Shown here: one piece after another, positions 37,834 to 47,024 of the stretch
How the letters are laid out: every line of letters begins with the position of its first letter
How positions within the stretch are numbered: the first letter of the stretch is position 1
Assembly (NCBI RefSeq): GCF_015356855.1
Contig: NZ_ARXR01000019.1
Coordinates: 1-59,145 of the forward strand
Direction of reading: 5' to 3'
From: Alloalcanivorax venustensis ISO4
GTDB taxonomy: Bacteria; Pseudomonadota; Gammaproteobacteria; Pseudomonadales; Alcanivoracaceae
DNA: 59,145 nucleotides
Translations under genes and position numbers: made by a program
Notes under the pieces: generated by a model
What the model saw: only the letters and a program-made list of their open reading frames with translations
Databases searched by the model: none
Told to the model about the DNA's origin: nothing

Positions 37834-39516
37834 TCAGGCCTCGCGGGGCCAGGACTCGCGCAGACCCACGGTGCGGTTGAACACCAGCCGGCCGTCAACG
37901 CTGTCCCGGTCGACGCAGAAGTAGCCTTCGCGCTCGAACTGAAAGCGGCTTTCCGGCCCGGCGTCGCGCAGGCCCGGCTCCACCACGCAGCCTTGCAGCA
38001 CGCGCAGCGACTCCGGGTTGATGTTGTCCAGGAAGCTCTCGCCCTCGGCCACTTTCGACGGGTTGGCGGTCTGGAACAGGCGGTCGTACAGGCGCACCTC
38101 GCAGGGCAGGCCCCGATCGGCGCTGACCCAGTGGATGACGCCGCGCATTTTGCCCTGCCCTTCCGCCGGCTCCGGGTTCTTGCCCAGGGTGTCCGGGTCG
38201 TAGCTGCAGCGCACTTCGACGATCTCACCGTCGGCGTCGCGGACGATGTCCTCCGCCTGGATCACATAGCCGTAGCGCAGCCGCACCCGGTCGCCGAGCA
38301 CCAGCCGCTTGTACTTTTTGTTGGCCTCCTCGCGGAAGTCCTCCCGGTCGATGTACACCTCGCGGGTGAGCGGCATGCGGCGGGTGCCCATGTCTTCGTT
38401 CTGCGGGTGCACGGGCGCGTCCAGCCACTCTTCCCGGTCTTCCGGCCAGTTCTCGATCACCAGCTTGAGTGGGTTGAGCACGCAGAAGGCGCGCGGCGCG
38501 TTGTGGTTAAGATCATCGCGCACCGAGGCTTCCAGGATGCTCATGTCGATCACCGAGTCTGCGCGGCTGACGCCCAGGTTCTCGCAGAAATGGCGGATCG
38601 CGGCGGGCGTGTAGCCGCGCCGGCGCAGGCCGCTCAGGGTGGGCAGGCGCGGATCGTCCCAGCCGTCCACGTGGCCTTCGTCCACCAGCAGCTTGAGGCG
38701 GCGTTTGCTGGTCACGGTAAAATTCAGATTGAGGCGGGCGAACTCGTACTGGCGCGGCTCATCAGGGAGGTCCACGTTCTCCACCAGCCAGTCGTACAGC
38801 GGCCGGTGATCCTCGAACTCCAGGGTGCAGAGACTGTGGGTGATGCCTTCCAGCGCGTCCGAGAGCGGATGGGTGAAATCGTACATCGGGTAGATCACCC
38901 ACTTGTCACCGGTCTGGTGATGCGCCTTTTTGCGTATCCGGTAGAGCACCGGGTCGCGCATGTTCAGGTTGGGGCTCTGCATGTCGATGCGGGCGCGCAG
39001 CACCGCGGCGCCCTCGTCGAACTTGTTGTCGCGCATGTCGGCGAACAGCGCCAGGTTCTCTTCCACGGAGCGGTCCCGGTGCGGGCTGTTACGCCCCGGG
39101 GTGGTGAAGTTACCGCGCATCTCCGCGATCTGCTCCGGCGACTGGGTGTCCACATAGGCCAGGCCCTTGCGGATCAGGGCCACCGCCAGATCGTAAAGCT
39201 GGTCGAAATAGTCGCTGGCGAAGCGCACCGGGCCGGCCCACTGGAAGCCGAGCCATTCCACGTCCTTCTTGATGGAGTGGATGTACTCGTCCTCTTCCTT
39301 TTCCGGGTTGGTGTCGTCAAAGCGCAGATGACAGGCGCCGCCGTAGGATTCGGCGATGCCGAAATTCAGGCAAATCGACTTGGCGTGACCGATATGCAGG
39401 TAGCCGTTCGGCTCCGGCGGGAACCGGGTCACCACCCGGCCATTGTTTTTTCCTTCGGCCAGGTCACGATCGATGATCTGTCTGATAAAGTTACTGGGCG
39501 CTTTTGCTTCACTCAT
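37834..39516 (-). CDS. glnS: Glutaminyl-tRNA synthetase
   Basis: A 560-residue class I synthetase that charges tRNA-Gln. The HIGH motif is in [18 protein letters not shown] (about 30-47), and the KMSKS position is the GlnRS-type VTSKRRL. The C-terminal beta-barrel anticodon domains follow. The length is near that of E. coli GlnRS (about 554). It leads a unit with the FUSC efflux genes. Confidence 0.97.
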   Translation of the reverse strand: MSEAKAPSNFIRQIIDRDLAEGKNNGRVVTRFPPEPNGYLHIGHAKSICLNFGIAESYGGACHLRFDDTNPEKEEDEYIHSIKKDVEWLGFQWAGPVRFASDYFDQLYDLAVALIRKGLAYVDTQSPEQIAEMRGNFTTPGRNSPHRDRSVEENLALFADMRDNKFDEGAAVLRARIDMQSPNLNMRDPVLYRIRKKAHHQTGDKWVIYPMYDFTHPLSDALEGITHSLCTLEFEDHRPLYDWLVENVDLPDEPRQYEFARLNLNFTVTSKRRLKLLVDEGHVDGWDDPRLPTLSGLRRRGYTPAAIRHFCENLGVSRADSVIDMSILEASVRDDLNHNAPRAFCVLNPLKLVIENWPEDREEWLDAPVHPQNEDMGTRRMPLTREVYIDREDFREEANKKYKRLVLGDRVRLRYGYVIQAEDIVRDADGEIVEVRCSYDPDTLGKNPEPAEGQGKMRGVIHWVSADRGLPCEVRLYDRLFQTANPSKVAEGESFLDNINPESLRVLQGCVVEPGLRDAGPESRFQFEREGYFCVDRDSVDGRLVFNRTVGLRESWPREA

Positions 39517-39549
39517 TGAGCCGCCTGCGGCTGAAATACGGGGTTGGCT

Positions 39550-39577
39550 AGTGTAAAGTGCGCCCCCCTAAAGTCAA
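39550..39577 (-). promoter_or_regulatory. glnS promoter
   Basis: On the minus strand, TTGACT (39572-39577) and TACACT (39550-39555) are 16 bp apart, 34 bp before glnS. It lies in the short divergent gap with ppiB. Confidence 0.65.
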
Positions 39578-39601
39578 AGACTCCCAGGACCCGGAGACCC
39601 C

Positions 39602-40099
39602 ATGAAAGTGCTGTTGACCACCACCTATGGAAAGATCGTTCTGCAACTGGATACGGTGCGCGCCCCCGCCACCACCGAGAACTTCGTGCAATACGTCAGG
39701 GACGGGCATTATGACGGCACCATTTTTCACCGGGTGATCAGTAACTTCATGATCCAGGGTGGTGGTTTCACCCCGGACATGGAGCAGAAACCGACCCGCC
39801 CCCCGATCGAGAACGAAGCCGGCAACGGCCTCTCCAACGAGACCGGTACCGTGGCCATGGCCCGCACCTCGGACCCGCACTCCGCCAGTGCCCAGTTCTT
39901 CGTCAACGTGGCCGATAACCACTTCCTGGACCAGGCCCGCTCCCCGGACGGTTGGGGCTACGCGGTGTTCGGCAAGGTGGTGGAAGGCATGGAAACCGTG
40001 GAGCGCATCAAGGGCGTGCCCACCGGCAACAAGGGCTTCCACCAGGACGTGCCCCGTGAAGACGTGATGATCGAATCCGCCCAAGTGCTGGAGGAGTAA
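39602..40099 (+). CDS. ppiB: Cytoplasmic cyclophilin-type peptidyl-prolyl isomerase
   Basis: A 165-residue cyclophilin without a signal peptide. The active-site stretch [15 protein letters not shown] and the [18 protein letters not shown] core are intact. It catalyses cis-trans isomerisation of prolyl bonds in the cytosol. The second cyclophilin gene follows after only 2 bp. It is divergent from glnS. Confidence 0.95.
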   Translation: MKVLLTTTYGKIVLQLDTVRAPATTENFVQYVRDGHYDGTIFHRVISNFMIQGGGFTPDMEQKPTRPPIENEAGNGLSNETGTVAMARTSDPHSASAQFFVNVADNHFLDQARSPDGWGYAVFGKVVEGMETVERIKGVPTGNKGFHQDVPREDVMIESAQVLEE

Positions 40100-40101
40100 G
40101 G

Positions 40102-40689
40102 ATGCGCTGGCTGCTTCCCCTGCTGGCGCTGTTGCCGGCGCTGGCGCTGGCCGAAGGGCCGCGCGTGACCCTGAACACCTCCCAGGGCGAGATCGTCATC
40201 GAGCTCAACCAGGAACAGGCGCCGGCCACCACCGCCAACTTCCTCGAGTACGTGGACGCCGGCTTTTATGACGGCACCGTGTTCCACCGGGTGATCCGCG
40301 GCTTCATGATCCAGGGCGGCGGTTTCACCCTGGACGGCGAACGGAACGGTCTACAACAGAAAAAGACCCGCGCCCCGATCCGCAACGAGGCGGACAACGG
40401 CCTGGAGAACCGGCGCGGCACCATCGCCATGGCCCGCACCGGCAACCCGCACTCCGCCACCGCCCAGTTCTTTATTAACCTGGTCGACAACCGCAGCCTC
40501 AACCACAGCGGCAAAACCCCGCGCGGCTGGGGCTATACGGTGTTCGGCGAAGTGGTCGAAGGCATGGACACCGTGGACCGGATCGCCGGCGTCGCCACCG
40601 GCAGCCAGCGCCTGAACGGGCAGCCCGCCCGGGACGTGCCCAAGGAACCGGTGGTGATCGAAACCGCCCGCCGTGCTGACAACCCCTAA
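40102..40689 (+). CDS. ppiA: Periplasmic cyclophilin-type peptidyl-prolyl isomerase
   Basis: A 195-residue protein with a cleavable signal peptide ([14 protein letters not shown], then EGPRV) and a complete cyclophilin domain ([33 protein letters not shown]). It should act in the periplasm, complementing the cytosolic copy just upstream. An insert [11 protein letters not shown] at about 90 is typical of the PpiA branch. The two genes read as an old tandem duplication with divergent targeting. The lpxH start follows within 5 bp. Confidence 0.92.
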   Translation: MRWLLPLLALLPALALAEGPRVTLNTSQGEIVIELNQEQAPATTANFLEYVDAGFYDGTVFHRVIRGFMIQGGGFTLDGERNGLQQKKTRAPIRNEADNGLENRRGTIAMARTGNPHSATAQFFINLVDNRSLNHSGKTPRGWGYTVFGEVVEGMDTVDRIAGVATGSQRLNGQPARDVPKEPVVIETARRADNP

Positions 40690-40693
40690 GCCT

Positions 40694-41422
40694 ATGACTT
40701 ACAGCCTGCTTATTTCCGATCTGCATCTGGATCCGGCCCGCCCGGAACACCTGGCCGCGCTGGAAACCCTGCTCGACAACCACGCCGGCAAGGCCGACCG
40801 CCTCTATGTGTTGGGGGATCTGTTCGAAGCCTGGATCGGCGACGACGATGACAGCCCCTTCAACCGCCAGGCGATCGACGCCTTCCGACGCTTTTCCGAC
40901 GCCGGGTCCGAACTGTTCTTCATGCACGGCAACCGGGACTTTCTGCTCGGCGACAAGTTCGCCGACGACTGCGGCGGCGTGCTGCTGGACGAAGGCACCG
41001 TGGCCGACCTGTACGGCACCCGCGCCCTGCTGATGCACGGCGACAGCCTGTGCACCGAAGACCACGCCTACCAGCAATTCCGCGCCATGGCCCGCGACCC
41101 CCAATGGCAGCAAGGCATGCTCGCCAAACCCCTGGAAGAACGCCGCGCCCTCGCCCAGGGCATGCGCATGCAGAGCCAGGGCAACAACGCCAACAAACCG
41201 GAAAACATCATGGACGTGACCCCGGCGGAGGTGGTGCGCGTCATGGAAGAGGCCGGCGTCCGCCACCTGATCCACGGCCACACCCACCGCCCCGCCGTCC
41301 ACGACGTGGCCCTCAAAGACGGCACAGGCACCCGCTGGGTGCTCGGCGATTGGGGGGAACTAGGTTGGTGGATCGTGGCGGATAGCGATGGGCTCCGCCT
41401 CGAAAACTGGGAAATCAGTTAA
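40694..41422 (+). CDS. lpxH: UDP-2,3-diacylglucosamine diphosphatase LpxH
   Basis: A 242-residue calcineurin-like enzyme that cleaves UDP-2,3-diacylglucosamine to lipid X in lipid A synthesis. Metal motifs are ISDLHLD, LGDLFEAWIGDD, HGNRDFL, LMHGDSL and HGHTHRP. ATG at 40694 gives the usual length; a GTG at 40673 would add seven residues. The last three codons and the stop lie in the heptamer inverted repeat that follows. Confidence 0.95.
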   Translation: MTYSLLISDLHLDPARPEHLAALETLLDNHAGKADRLYVLGDLFEAWIGDDDDSPFNRQAIDAFRRFSDAGSELFFMHGNRDFLLGDKFADDCGGVLLDEGTVADLYGTRALLMHGDSLCTEDHAYQQFRAMARDPQWQQGMLAKPLEERRALAQGMRMQSQGNNANKPENIMDVTPAEVVRVMEEAGVRHLIHGHTHRPAVHDVALKDGTGTRWVLGDWGELGWWIVADSDGLRLENWEIS

Positions 41423-41586
41423 TAGTTAACAGTGAACAGTTAATAGTTGCGCGGGGAGGGCTTGGTGGATTCGTCGGCCTTGCTGCCCGCGCTTCTTGCG
41501 GTATCGCAACGGAGCCCTTGCGTTCCCGCAACCCCGCCCCCTCTTCCGCTGTTAACTATTAACTATTAACTGTTAACTATTAACTG
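41416..41586. repeat. Heptamer-based inverted repeat between convergent genes
   Basis: Left arm 41416-41449 and right arm 41549-41586 are built from TTAATAG / CTATTAA-type heptamers. The outermost 18 bp (41416-41433 and 41569-41586) are perfectly complementary. The roughly 100-bp core is GC-rich and codes for nothing evident. The lpxH stop (41420-41422) and the miaE stop (41573-41575) both fall in the arms. It may act as a two-way terminator and looks like a small mobile element. Confidence 0.85.
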
Positions 41587-42187
41587 CTTCCGGTGTTCCG
41601 GAGTGAAACCGGAATTCGCTGTCCGGTGACTCGATCAACGCCCTCTCCTTTTCCTTGAAGAACGCCACACGTGCGTCGATGGGTTCCTCGGCGTAGCGCC
41701 GGGCGAGGTTCAGGTAGTCCTCGAAGTGGCGGGATTCGCTTTTCAGCAGGTAGCGGTAGTAGAGGCCCAGTTCGGCGTCGACGTGGGGCGCGAGCGCGGC
41801 GAAGCGTTCGCAGGAGCGGGCTTCGATCAGGGCGCCGACGATCAGGGTGTCCACCAAGCGCTGCGGTTCCGAGGTGCGGACCTCGGCGCGCAGGGCGCCG
41901 GCGTAGCGGGACGGCGATAAATGGTCGTAGCGGATGCCGCGCTCGCGCATCAGGCCGACCACCTGTTCGAAGTGCAGCAGTTCTTCCCGGGCCAGCTGGC
42001 TCAGGTTGTCGAGCAGTTCCGGGCGGTCCACGTAGCGGAACATCAGGTTGAGCGCGGTGGAGGCCGCTTTCTTCTCGCAGTGCGCGTGGTCGATCAGCAG
42101 CAGCGTCTCGTTGTCCAGCGCCCAGCCGATCCACGCTTGCGGCGTCCGGCAGGGTAAAAACTCGAGCAGCGGGGCAATGTCGGTCAT
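41573..42187 (-). CDS. miaE: tRNA-(ms2io6A)-hydroxylase MiaE
   Basis: A 204-residue ferritin-like diiron enzyme that hydroxylates ms2i6A37 in tRNAs. The iron-ligand pattern is visible as HCEKKAAS, REELLHFEQV, EARSCERF and ESRHFEDY. It is the short form found in pseudomonads, not the about 270-residue enteric form. ATG at 42187 has GAGGTG upstream. The last residues (AVNS) and the stop are encoded by the heptamer repeat, so the natural C-terminus has probably been altered by its insertion. Confidence 0.93.
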   Translation of the reverse strand: MTDIAPLLEFLPCRTPQAWIGWALDNETLLLIDHAHCEKKAASTALNLMFRYVDRPELLDNLSQLAREELLHFEQVVGLMRERGIRYDHLSPSRYAGALRAEVRTSEPQRLVDTLIVGALIEARSCERFAALAPHVDAELGLYYRYLLKSESRHFEDYLNLARRYAEEPIDARVAFFKEKERALIESPDSEFRFHSGTPEAVNS

Positions 42188-42211
42188 GGGCACCTCGAAA
42201 ATCGGGCGGCC

Positions 42212-42254
42212 ATTATAGGCGACGGCTGGCGTTATACCCACACCCCCGTATAAT
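42212..42254. promoter_or_regulatory. Back-to-back -10 boxes for miaE and the acyltransferase
   Basis: A perfect TATAAT on the minus strand (42212-42217) faces miaE. Another on the plus strand (42249-42254) faces the acyltransferase gene. The -35 regions are weak and would overlap in between, so the two promoters may compete. The plus-strand box is only 8 bp before the ATG at 42263. Confidence 0.5.
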
Positions 42255-42262
42255 CGCCGGCC

Positions 42263-43165
42263 ATGGGTCGTCGAACCAATCCTTATATCCAAACGCTGAA
42301 AGGCCGCGCCGCCGTGGGCGCGCTGCGCCTGCTCGGCCTGCTGCCGTTCCGGCTGAACCGGGCGCTGGCCACCGCGCTGGGCGGGCTGCTGGCACGGCTC
42401 TCCACCGAAGCCCGTGAAGTGACGCGGATCAACCTGTCTCTGTGCCTGCCCGACCATCCGGACCGGGAAGCCCTGGTGCGCGAATCCCTGGTGGAAAGCG
42501 TCAAGAACACCTTCGAAATCGCCCGCTTCTGGAGCAAACCGGAAGACGGCCTGCAACGGGTGGTGTCCGAACAGGGCGACGGGCCGCTGCGCGAGGCGGT
42601 GGCCAACAAGGAACCGATCCTGATCCTGGCGCCGCACCTGGGCTGCTGGGAGGTGCTCAACTTCTGGCTGGCCCGCGAATTCGGCCTGCACGCCATGTTC
42701 GCGCCCTCCGGCCTGCCGGAACTGGACGCGCTGGTGAAGCAGGGCCGGGAACACTTCGGCACCACCATGTACCCGGCCACCGCCCGCGGCGTCGCCGGCC
42801 TGGTGCGCGCCATGCGCAAGGGCGCGCTCACCGCGATCCTGCCGGACCAGGTGGCGGACCGGCGCAGCGGCCGCTTCGCGCCCTTCTTCGGCCAGCCCGC
42901 CTACACCGGCACGCTGAGCTGCAAGCTGGTCAAGCAGACCAACGCCCGGGTGTTCATGGCCTGGGCGCGCCGGCTGCCCGGCGACGAAGGCTTCGAGATC
43001 CGCGTGCGGCCCGCCGACCCGGACATCCACGACGAGGACCTGGACCACGCCCTGAAAGCGATGAACCGCTCCATCGAAGCGCTGATCCTCGAGGACCCGA
43101 GCCAGTACCTCTGGAGCTACAAGCGCTTCCGCCGCCAGCCGCCCGGCGGCACCCTGCCCTATTAA
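42263..43165 (+). CDS. Lipid A biosynthesis lauroyl/myristoyl acyltransferase (LpxL/HtrB family)
   Basis: A 300-residue inner-membrane acyltransferase that adds secondary acyl chains to lipid A. The HX4E catalytic motif is H125-LGCW-E130, with PDQVADRRSGRFAPFFG and the C-terminal YLWSYKRFRRQP as family marks. It is close to lpxH, another lipid A gene. The start is uncertain: ATG at 42263 would make a nearly leaderless mRNA given the TATAAT at 42249, while GTG at 42314 has AAAGG upstream and would remove 17 residues. The exact paralogue (LpxL or LpxM) cannot be told. Confidence 0.88.
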   Translation: MGRRTNPYIQTLKGRAAVGALRLLGLLPFRLNRALATALGGLLARLSTEAREVTRINLSLCLPDHPDREALVRESLVESVKNTFEIARFWSKPEDGLQRVVSEQGDGPLREAVANKEPILILAPHLGCWEVLNFWLAREFGLHAMFAPSGLPELDALVKQGREHFGTTMYPATARGVAGLVRAMRKGALTAILPDQVADRRSGRFAPFFGQPAYTGTLSCKLVKQTNARVFMAWARRLPGDEGFEIRVRPADPDIHDEDLDHALKAMNRSIEALILEDPSQYLWSYKRFRRQPPGGTLPY

Positions 43166-43250
43166 AGGCGCATCTCGCTTTAGCCGAAACGTTCTCTCCA
43201 GCCGGGACGCGGGTTATAGATGGCGCTGAACCTGTCGATGAAGCTCGGAT

Positions 43251-43395
43251 TGTGGGAGCTTGCCTTGCAAGCGAAAGGCCGGCAAAGCCGGCCGGCAGGA
43301 TTCCAGAGACATTTCAAACGGCAGCACCAACAAGGTCTCTGGGATCCTGCCGGGTGGCTAAAGCCACCCTTTCGCAGGCATGGCCCGCTCCCACA
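43251..43395. repeat. R1 inverted pair (REPIN-like)
   Basis: The left R1 (43251-43308, plus) has stems GCTTGC/GCAAGC and GGCCGGC/GCCGGCC. The right R1 (43337-43395, minus) has stems GCGGGC/GCCTGC (one G-T) and GGGTGGCT/AGCCACCC. Both end in the constant CAGGAT-CCAGAG tail, facing each other over 28 bp. The 690-bp gap 43166-43856 contains no credible gene; it holds this pair, R3 and R4 pieces and the acnB promoter. Confidence 0.88.
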
Positions 43396-43398
43396 ATC

Positions 43399-43444
43399 CT
43401 CCAGGGACGGATTCACGGCGGGTCCTGGGCACCGAGACCGAACC
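43399..43444. repeat. R3 element, truncated copy
   Basis: Core 43399-43429 matches the complement of 46619-46649 at 30 of 31 positions. It is followed by a single arm (43427-43444, GGGCACCGAGACCGAACC). The left arm is absent and the R1 pair abuts directly. A link segment (43445-43533) shared with 46707-46786 leads to R4. Confidence 0.75.
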
Positions 43445-43533
43445 TCCCGAAGGTGCCAGCTGCCCAGCAAAGCTCTGAAGAAAGGTTGGGCGTCAGCGAT
43501 AACCCGGGGCATTGGAATCTACCCAGTGAGCGA

Positions 43534-43632
43534 GTCTGTGTTCTGCCCTTCCGGGAACGCTGTGAATACGTCCCTGTACGCTCCCTGTCGAACGTCCTGT
43601 TCTCCAGGGTCCCGGAAGGGCAGAACACAGAC
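43534..43632 (+). repeat. R4 inverted-repeat element (copy 1)
   Basis: A 99-bp unit with perfect 23-bp inverted arms (43534-43556 and 43610-43632; each holds CTGTGTTCTGCCCTTCCGGG or its complement) around a 53-bp core. The core matches copy 2 only in reverse complement (49 of 53). Confidence 0.85.
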
Positions 43633-43746
43633 CCGGCTGGAGAGACCGTTCCCGCTAAAGCGCTATGAACCTTGCTAAAGCCCACGGTCTGCAGCCTTCG
43701 TTATTACGAACATTCATGTCATGAATGACTGTGAGGCCTGTTTGAT

Positions 43747-43775
43747 TTAACAGTGGATACCGTTTCCGCTATACT
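43747..43775 (+). promoter_or_regulatory. acnB promoter
   Basis: TTAACA (43747-43752) and TATACT (43770-43775) are spaced by 17 bp. They lie 81 bp before the acnB start, giving a moderate leader that contains TTTCCAAAAGAAA. Confidence 0.75.
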
Positions 43776-43856
43776 CCGCGCGCATTTCCACCCCCAGACA
43801 TACCCCAAACAACTGATTTCCAAAAGAAATCAGTCAGACGAAACGAGGGATTCGCT

Positions 43857-46451
43857 GTGCTAGAAGCCTATCGCAAACACGTAGAAGAGCGCGCCGCCCA
43901 GGGCGTTCCGCCCAAGCCGCTGGACGAAGTGCAGACCGCCGAACTGGTGGAACTGCTGAAGAACCCGCCCGCTGGCGAAGAAGAATTCATTCAGGACCTG
44001 TTCGTGAACCGGGTCCCGCCGGGCGTGGACCAGGCCGCCTACGTGAAGGCCGCCTTCCTCACCGCCATCGTGAAAGGCGAAGCCAGCTCCCCTCTGATCG
44101 ACCGCAAGCGTGCCACCGAACTGCTCGGCACTATGCAGGGCGGTTACAACGTGGCGCCGCTGATCGAGCTGCTCGACGATGAAGAGCTGGCCGACGTGGC
44201 CGCCCAGGAACTCAAGCACACCCTGCTGGTGTTCGATGCCTTCCACGACGTGGAAGACAAAATGAAAGCCGGCAACGCCAAGGCCAAGGAAGTGATCGAA
44301 TCCTGGGCCGAGGGCGAGTGGTTCACCAACCGCAAGGACCTCTCCGAGAAGTTCACCGTGACCGTGTTCAAGGTGCCCGGCGAGACCAACACCGACGACC
44401 TGTCCCCGGCCCAGGACGCCTGGAGCCGCCCGGACATTCCGCTGCACGGCAACGCCATGCTGAAGAACGCCCGCGAAGGCATCGTGCCCGAGAAGGACGG
44501 CGAGATCGGCCCGCTCAAGCAGATGGAAGAGCTCAAGGCCAAAGGCCACCCGGTGGCCTACGTGGGCGACGTGGTCGGCACCGGCTCCAGCCGTAAGTCC
44601 GCCACCAACTCCGTGCTCTGGCACTTCGGCGAAGACATCCCCTACGTGCCCAACAAGCGCGCCGGCGGCGTCTGCATCGGCGGCAAGATCGCACCGATCT
44701 TCTTCAACACCATGGAAGACTCCGGCGCCCTGCCCTTCGAGTGCGACGTGGAAAAAATGAACACCGGTGATGTGATCGACATCTACCCGTTCGAAGGCCG
44801 CGTGGAGAAAGACGGCGAAGTGATCGCCGAGTTCGAGCTGCGCTCCCAGGTGCTGCTGGACGAAGTCCGCGCCGGCGGCCGCATCAACCTGATCATCGGC
44901 CGTGGCCTGACCACCAAGGCGCGCACCGCCCTGGGCCTGGAAGAGTCCACCCTGTTCCGTAAGCCGGAGCAGCCGGGCGATTCCAACGCCGGTTTCACCC
45001 TGGCGCAGAAGATGGTCGGCAAGGCCTGCGGCCTGGAAGGTGTGCGCCCGGGCATGTACTGCGAACCGAAGATGACCACCGTCGGCTCCCAGGACACCAC
45101 CGGCCCGATGACCCGCGACGAGCTGAAGGACCTGGCCTGCCTGGGCTTCCAGGCGGACCTGGTGATGCAGTCGTTCTGCCACACCGCCGCGTACCCCAAG
45201 CCGGTGGACGTGGAAACCCAGCACACCCTGCCCGACTTCATCATGAACCGCGGCGGCGTCTCCCTGCGTCCGGGTGACGGCATCATCCACTCCTGGCTGA
45301 ACCGCATGCTGCTGCCCGACACCGTGGGCACCGGCGGCGACTCCCACACCCGCTTCCCGATGGGCATCTCCTTCCCGGCGGGCTCCGGCCTGGTGGCGTT
45401 CGCCGCCGCCACCGGCGTGATGCCGCTGGACATGCCGGAATCCGTGCTGGTGCGCTTCAAGGGCAAGCGCCAGCCCGGCGTCACCCTGCGTGACCTGGTG
45501 CACGCCATCCCGATGCAGGCGATCAAGGACGATCACCTGACCGTCGCCAAGGCCGGCAAGAAGAACGTCTTCTCCGGCCGCGTGCTGGAGATCGAAGGCC
45601 TCGACGATCTGACCGTGGAGCAGGCGTTCGAACTGTCCGACGCCTCCGCCGAGCGCTCCGCCGCCGGCTGCACCATCACCCTGTCCGAGGACAGCGTCAG
45701 CGAGTACCTGAAGTCCAACATCACCCTGCTCAAGTGGATGATCGGCAACGGCTACGGCGACGCCCGTACCCTGGAGCGCCGCATTCAGGGCATGGAAGAG
45801 TGGCTCGCCAACCCCAGCCTGATGCGCGCCGACGCGGACGCCGAGTACCACACCGTGATCGAGATCGACATGGATCAGATCAAGGAACCGGTACTGTGCT
45901 GCCCGAACGACCCGGACGATGCCAAGACCCTGTCCGAGGTGGCCGGCGCCAACATCGACGAGGTGTTCATCGGCTCCTGCATGACCAACATCGGTCACTT
46001 CCGCGCCGCCGGCAAGCTGCTGGAGAAAGTGGAAGGCCTGACCACCCGTCTGTGGGTGGCACCGCCCACCAAGATGGACCAGCACCAGCTCACCGAAGAG
46101 GGTTACTACAACATCTTCGGCCGCGCCGGTGCGCGCACCGAAATGCCGGGCTGCTCCCTGTGCATGGGTAACCAGGCACGGGTGGCGGCGAAGTCCACGG
46201 TGGTCTCCACCTCCACCCGGAACTTCCCCAACCGCCTCGGCCAGGGCGCGGACGTCTACCTGGCGTCGGCGGAACTGGCGGCCATCGCCGCGGTGATCGG
46301 CCGGCTGCCCACCGCCGAGGAGTACATGGAGTACGCCGGCACCATCGACGCCATGTCCGGTGAGATCTACCGCTACCTGAACTTCGACCGCATGGACGAA
46401 TATCAGAACGTGGCGGATACCGTGAAGATTCCGGTGGCTCAAGCGAGCTGA
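43857..46451 (+). CDS. acnB: Aconitate hydratase B
   Basis: An 864-residue TCA-cycle aconitase (E. coli AcnB 865) interconverting citrate and isocitrate. The AcnB-type arrangement has a HEAT-like domain first ([21 protein letters not shown]), then the swivelling domain, then domains 1-3. The [4Fe-4S] ligands are C708 (GSCMTN), C766 and C769 (GCSLCMGN). GTG start is supported by GAGGGA 6-7 bp upstream. A strong terminator follows. The upstream leader could bind apo-AcnB as in E. coli, but I see no proof. Confidence 0.98.
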   Translation: MLEAYRKHVEERAAQGVPPKPLDEVQTAELVELLKNPPAGEEEFIQDLFVNRVPPGVDQAAYVKAAFLTAIVKGEASSPLIDRKRATELLGTMQGGYNVAPLIELLDDEELADVAAQELKHTLLVFDAFHDVEDKMKAGNAKAKEVIESWAEGEWFTNRKDLSEKFTVTVFKVPGETNTDDLSPAQDAWSRPDIPLHGNAMLKNAREGIVPEKDGEIGPLKQMEELKAKGHPVAYVGDVVGTGSSRKSATNSVLWHFGEDIPYVPNKRAGGVCIGGKIAPIFFNTMEDSGALPFECDVEKMNTGDVIDIYPFEGRVEKDGEVIAEFELRSQVLLDEVRAGGRINLIIGRGLTTKARTALGLEESTLFRKPEQPGDSNAGFTLAQKMVGKACGLEGVRPGMYCEPKMTTVGSQDTTGPMTRDELKDLACLGFQADLVMQSFCHTAAYPKPVDVETQHTLPDFIMNRGGVSLRPGDGIIHSWLNRMLLPDTVGTGGDSHTRFPMGISFPAGSGLVAFAAATGVMPLDMPESVLVRFKGKRQPGVTLRDLVHAIPMQAIKDDHLTVAKAGKKNVFSGRVLEIEGLDDLTVEQAFELSDASAERSAAGCTITLSEDSVSEYLKSNITLLKWMIGNGYGDARTLERRIQGMEEWLANPSLMRADADAEYHTVIEIDMDQIKEPVLCCPNDPDDAKTLSEVAGANIDEVFIGSCMTNIGHFRAAGKLLEKVEGLTTRLWVAPPTKMDQHQLTEEGYYNIFGRAGARTEMPGCSLCMGNQARVAAKSTVVSTSTRNFPNRLGQGADVYLASAELAAIAAVIGRLPTAEEYMEYAGTIDAMSGEIYRYLNFDRMDEYQNVADTVKIPVAQAS

Positions 46452-46483
46452 TCCGGTGTCGGCGCCTCCCGGCGCACGGCGAT

Positions 46484-46513
46484 AAAAAGCCCCGCTTCGG
46501 CGGGGCTTTTTTT
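46484..46513. terminator. acnB terminator (bidirectional form)
   Basis: AAAAAGCCCCGC-TTCG-GCGGGGC followed by seven T residues, 33 bp after the acnB stop. The A-run on the left makes it usable from both sides. Element R2 begins directly at its T-run. Confidence 0.9.
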
Positions 46514-46570
46514 GTTCCGATGTTCGGCGCTCCGTATCCGAGACGTGGTGCAATGGTGGTGCCTTCCGGG
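46513..46570 (+). repeat. R2 element, partial copy
   Basis: Matches the first part of the 58917-59054 copy (TGTTCCG, GCTCCGTAT, GGTGCAATGGTGGTG, CCTTCCGGG), then diverges at 46571. It starts exactly at the acnB terminator. The span 46452-47024 has no credible gene; it holds R2, R3, R4 and R1. Confidence 0.75.
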
Positions 46571-46597
46571 ACGGCCAGTGCTGTGACTCCGTAGCCC

Positions 46598-46706
46598 GGT
46601 TAGGTCTCGGTGCCAGTGCCCAGGACCCGCCGTGAATCCATCCCTGGAGCCTTGTGTTCGGCTCCCTGCCTCACACAGTCCTGGACACTGGCACCGAGAC
46701 CTAACC
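46598..46706. repeat. R3 element, full copy
   Basis: Perfect 21-bp inverted arms lie at 46598-46618 and 46686-46706 (each holds TTAGGTCTCGGTGCCAG or its complement). They surround a 67-bp core that includes 46619-46649, the complement of the 43399-43429 core. Confidence 0.8.
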
Positions 46707-46786
46707 TCCCTTGGGGGCAAGCCGCCAAGGCTCGCAGAAAGGTTCGGCGCCAGCGATAACCCGAGGCGCTGGAATCTTCCACCGGA

Positions 46787-46893
46787 GCGGGTCTGTGTTA
46801 TGTCCTTCCGGGACCCTGGAGAACAGGACGTTCGACAGGGAGCCTACAGGGACGTACTCGCGGCGTTCCCGGAAGGGCATAACACAGACCCGC
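46787..46893 (-). repeat. R4 inverted-repeat element (copy 2)
   Basis: Arms 46787-46813 and 46867-46893 match at 26 of 27 positions in reverse complement. The 53-bp core (46814-46866) is the reverse complement of the core at 43557-43609 (49 of 53), while the left flank (46707-46786) runs the same way as at the other locus. Confidence 0.85.
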
Positions 46894-46952
46894 GCCCCCG
46901 GATGGAGGGATCCACCATGTCCCGGAAGCACCGAACACCTGACCAATCGGGT

Positions 46953-47011
46953 CTCTGGTATCCTGCCGGGTGGCTAGAGCCACCCTTTCGCGGGCTGGGC
47001 CCGCTCCCACA
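46953..47011 (-). repeat. R1 REP-like element, single
   Basis: On the minus strand: TGTGGGAGC, stem GCGGGC-cca-GCCCGC, GAAAG, stem GGGTGGCT-ct-AGCCACC, CGGCAGGATACCAGAG. There is no left partner; R2, R3 and R4 pieces occupy the upstream side. It ends 1 bp before the AGCGGAG that serves the next gene as ribosome site. Confidence 0.85.
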
Positions 47012-47024
47012 AGCGGAGACCACC

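Noticed and set aside
41416-41586. Short regular repeats that could suggest a CRISPR array
   Set aside because: The units are 7 bp, contiguous, and arranged as two inverted arms round one core. There are no spacers and no cas genes.
43180-43685. Several 90-150 codon open frames inside the repeat islands (also at 23969-24362 and 46439-47076)
   Set aside because: They run through palindromes and lack ribosome sites. The same repeats give frames on both strands, so they are not genes.
43860-46553. An open frame of about 900 codons opposite acnB, and a similar one opposite cysI (2492-4201)
   Set aside because: Both are codon-bias artefacts: the opposite strands encode intact enzymes with all cluster cysteines, and the antisense translations have no motifs.
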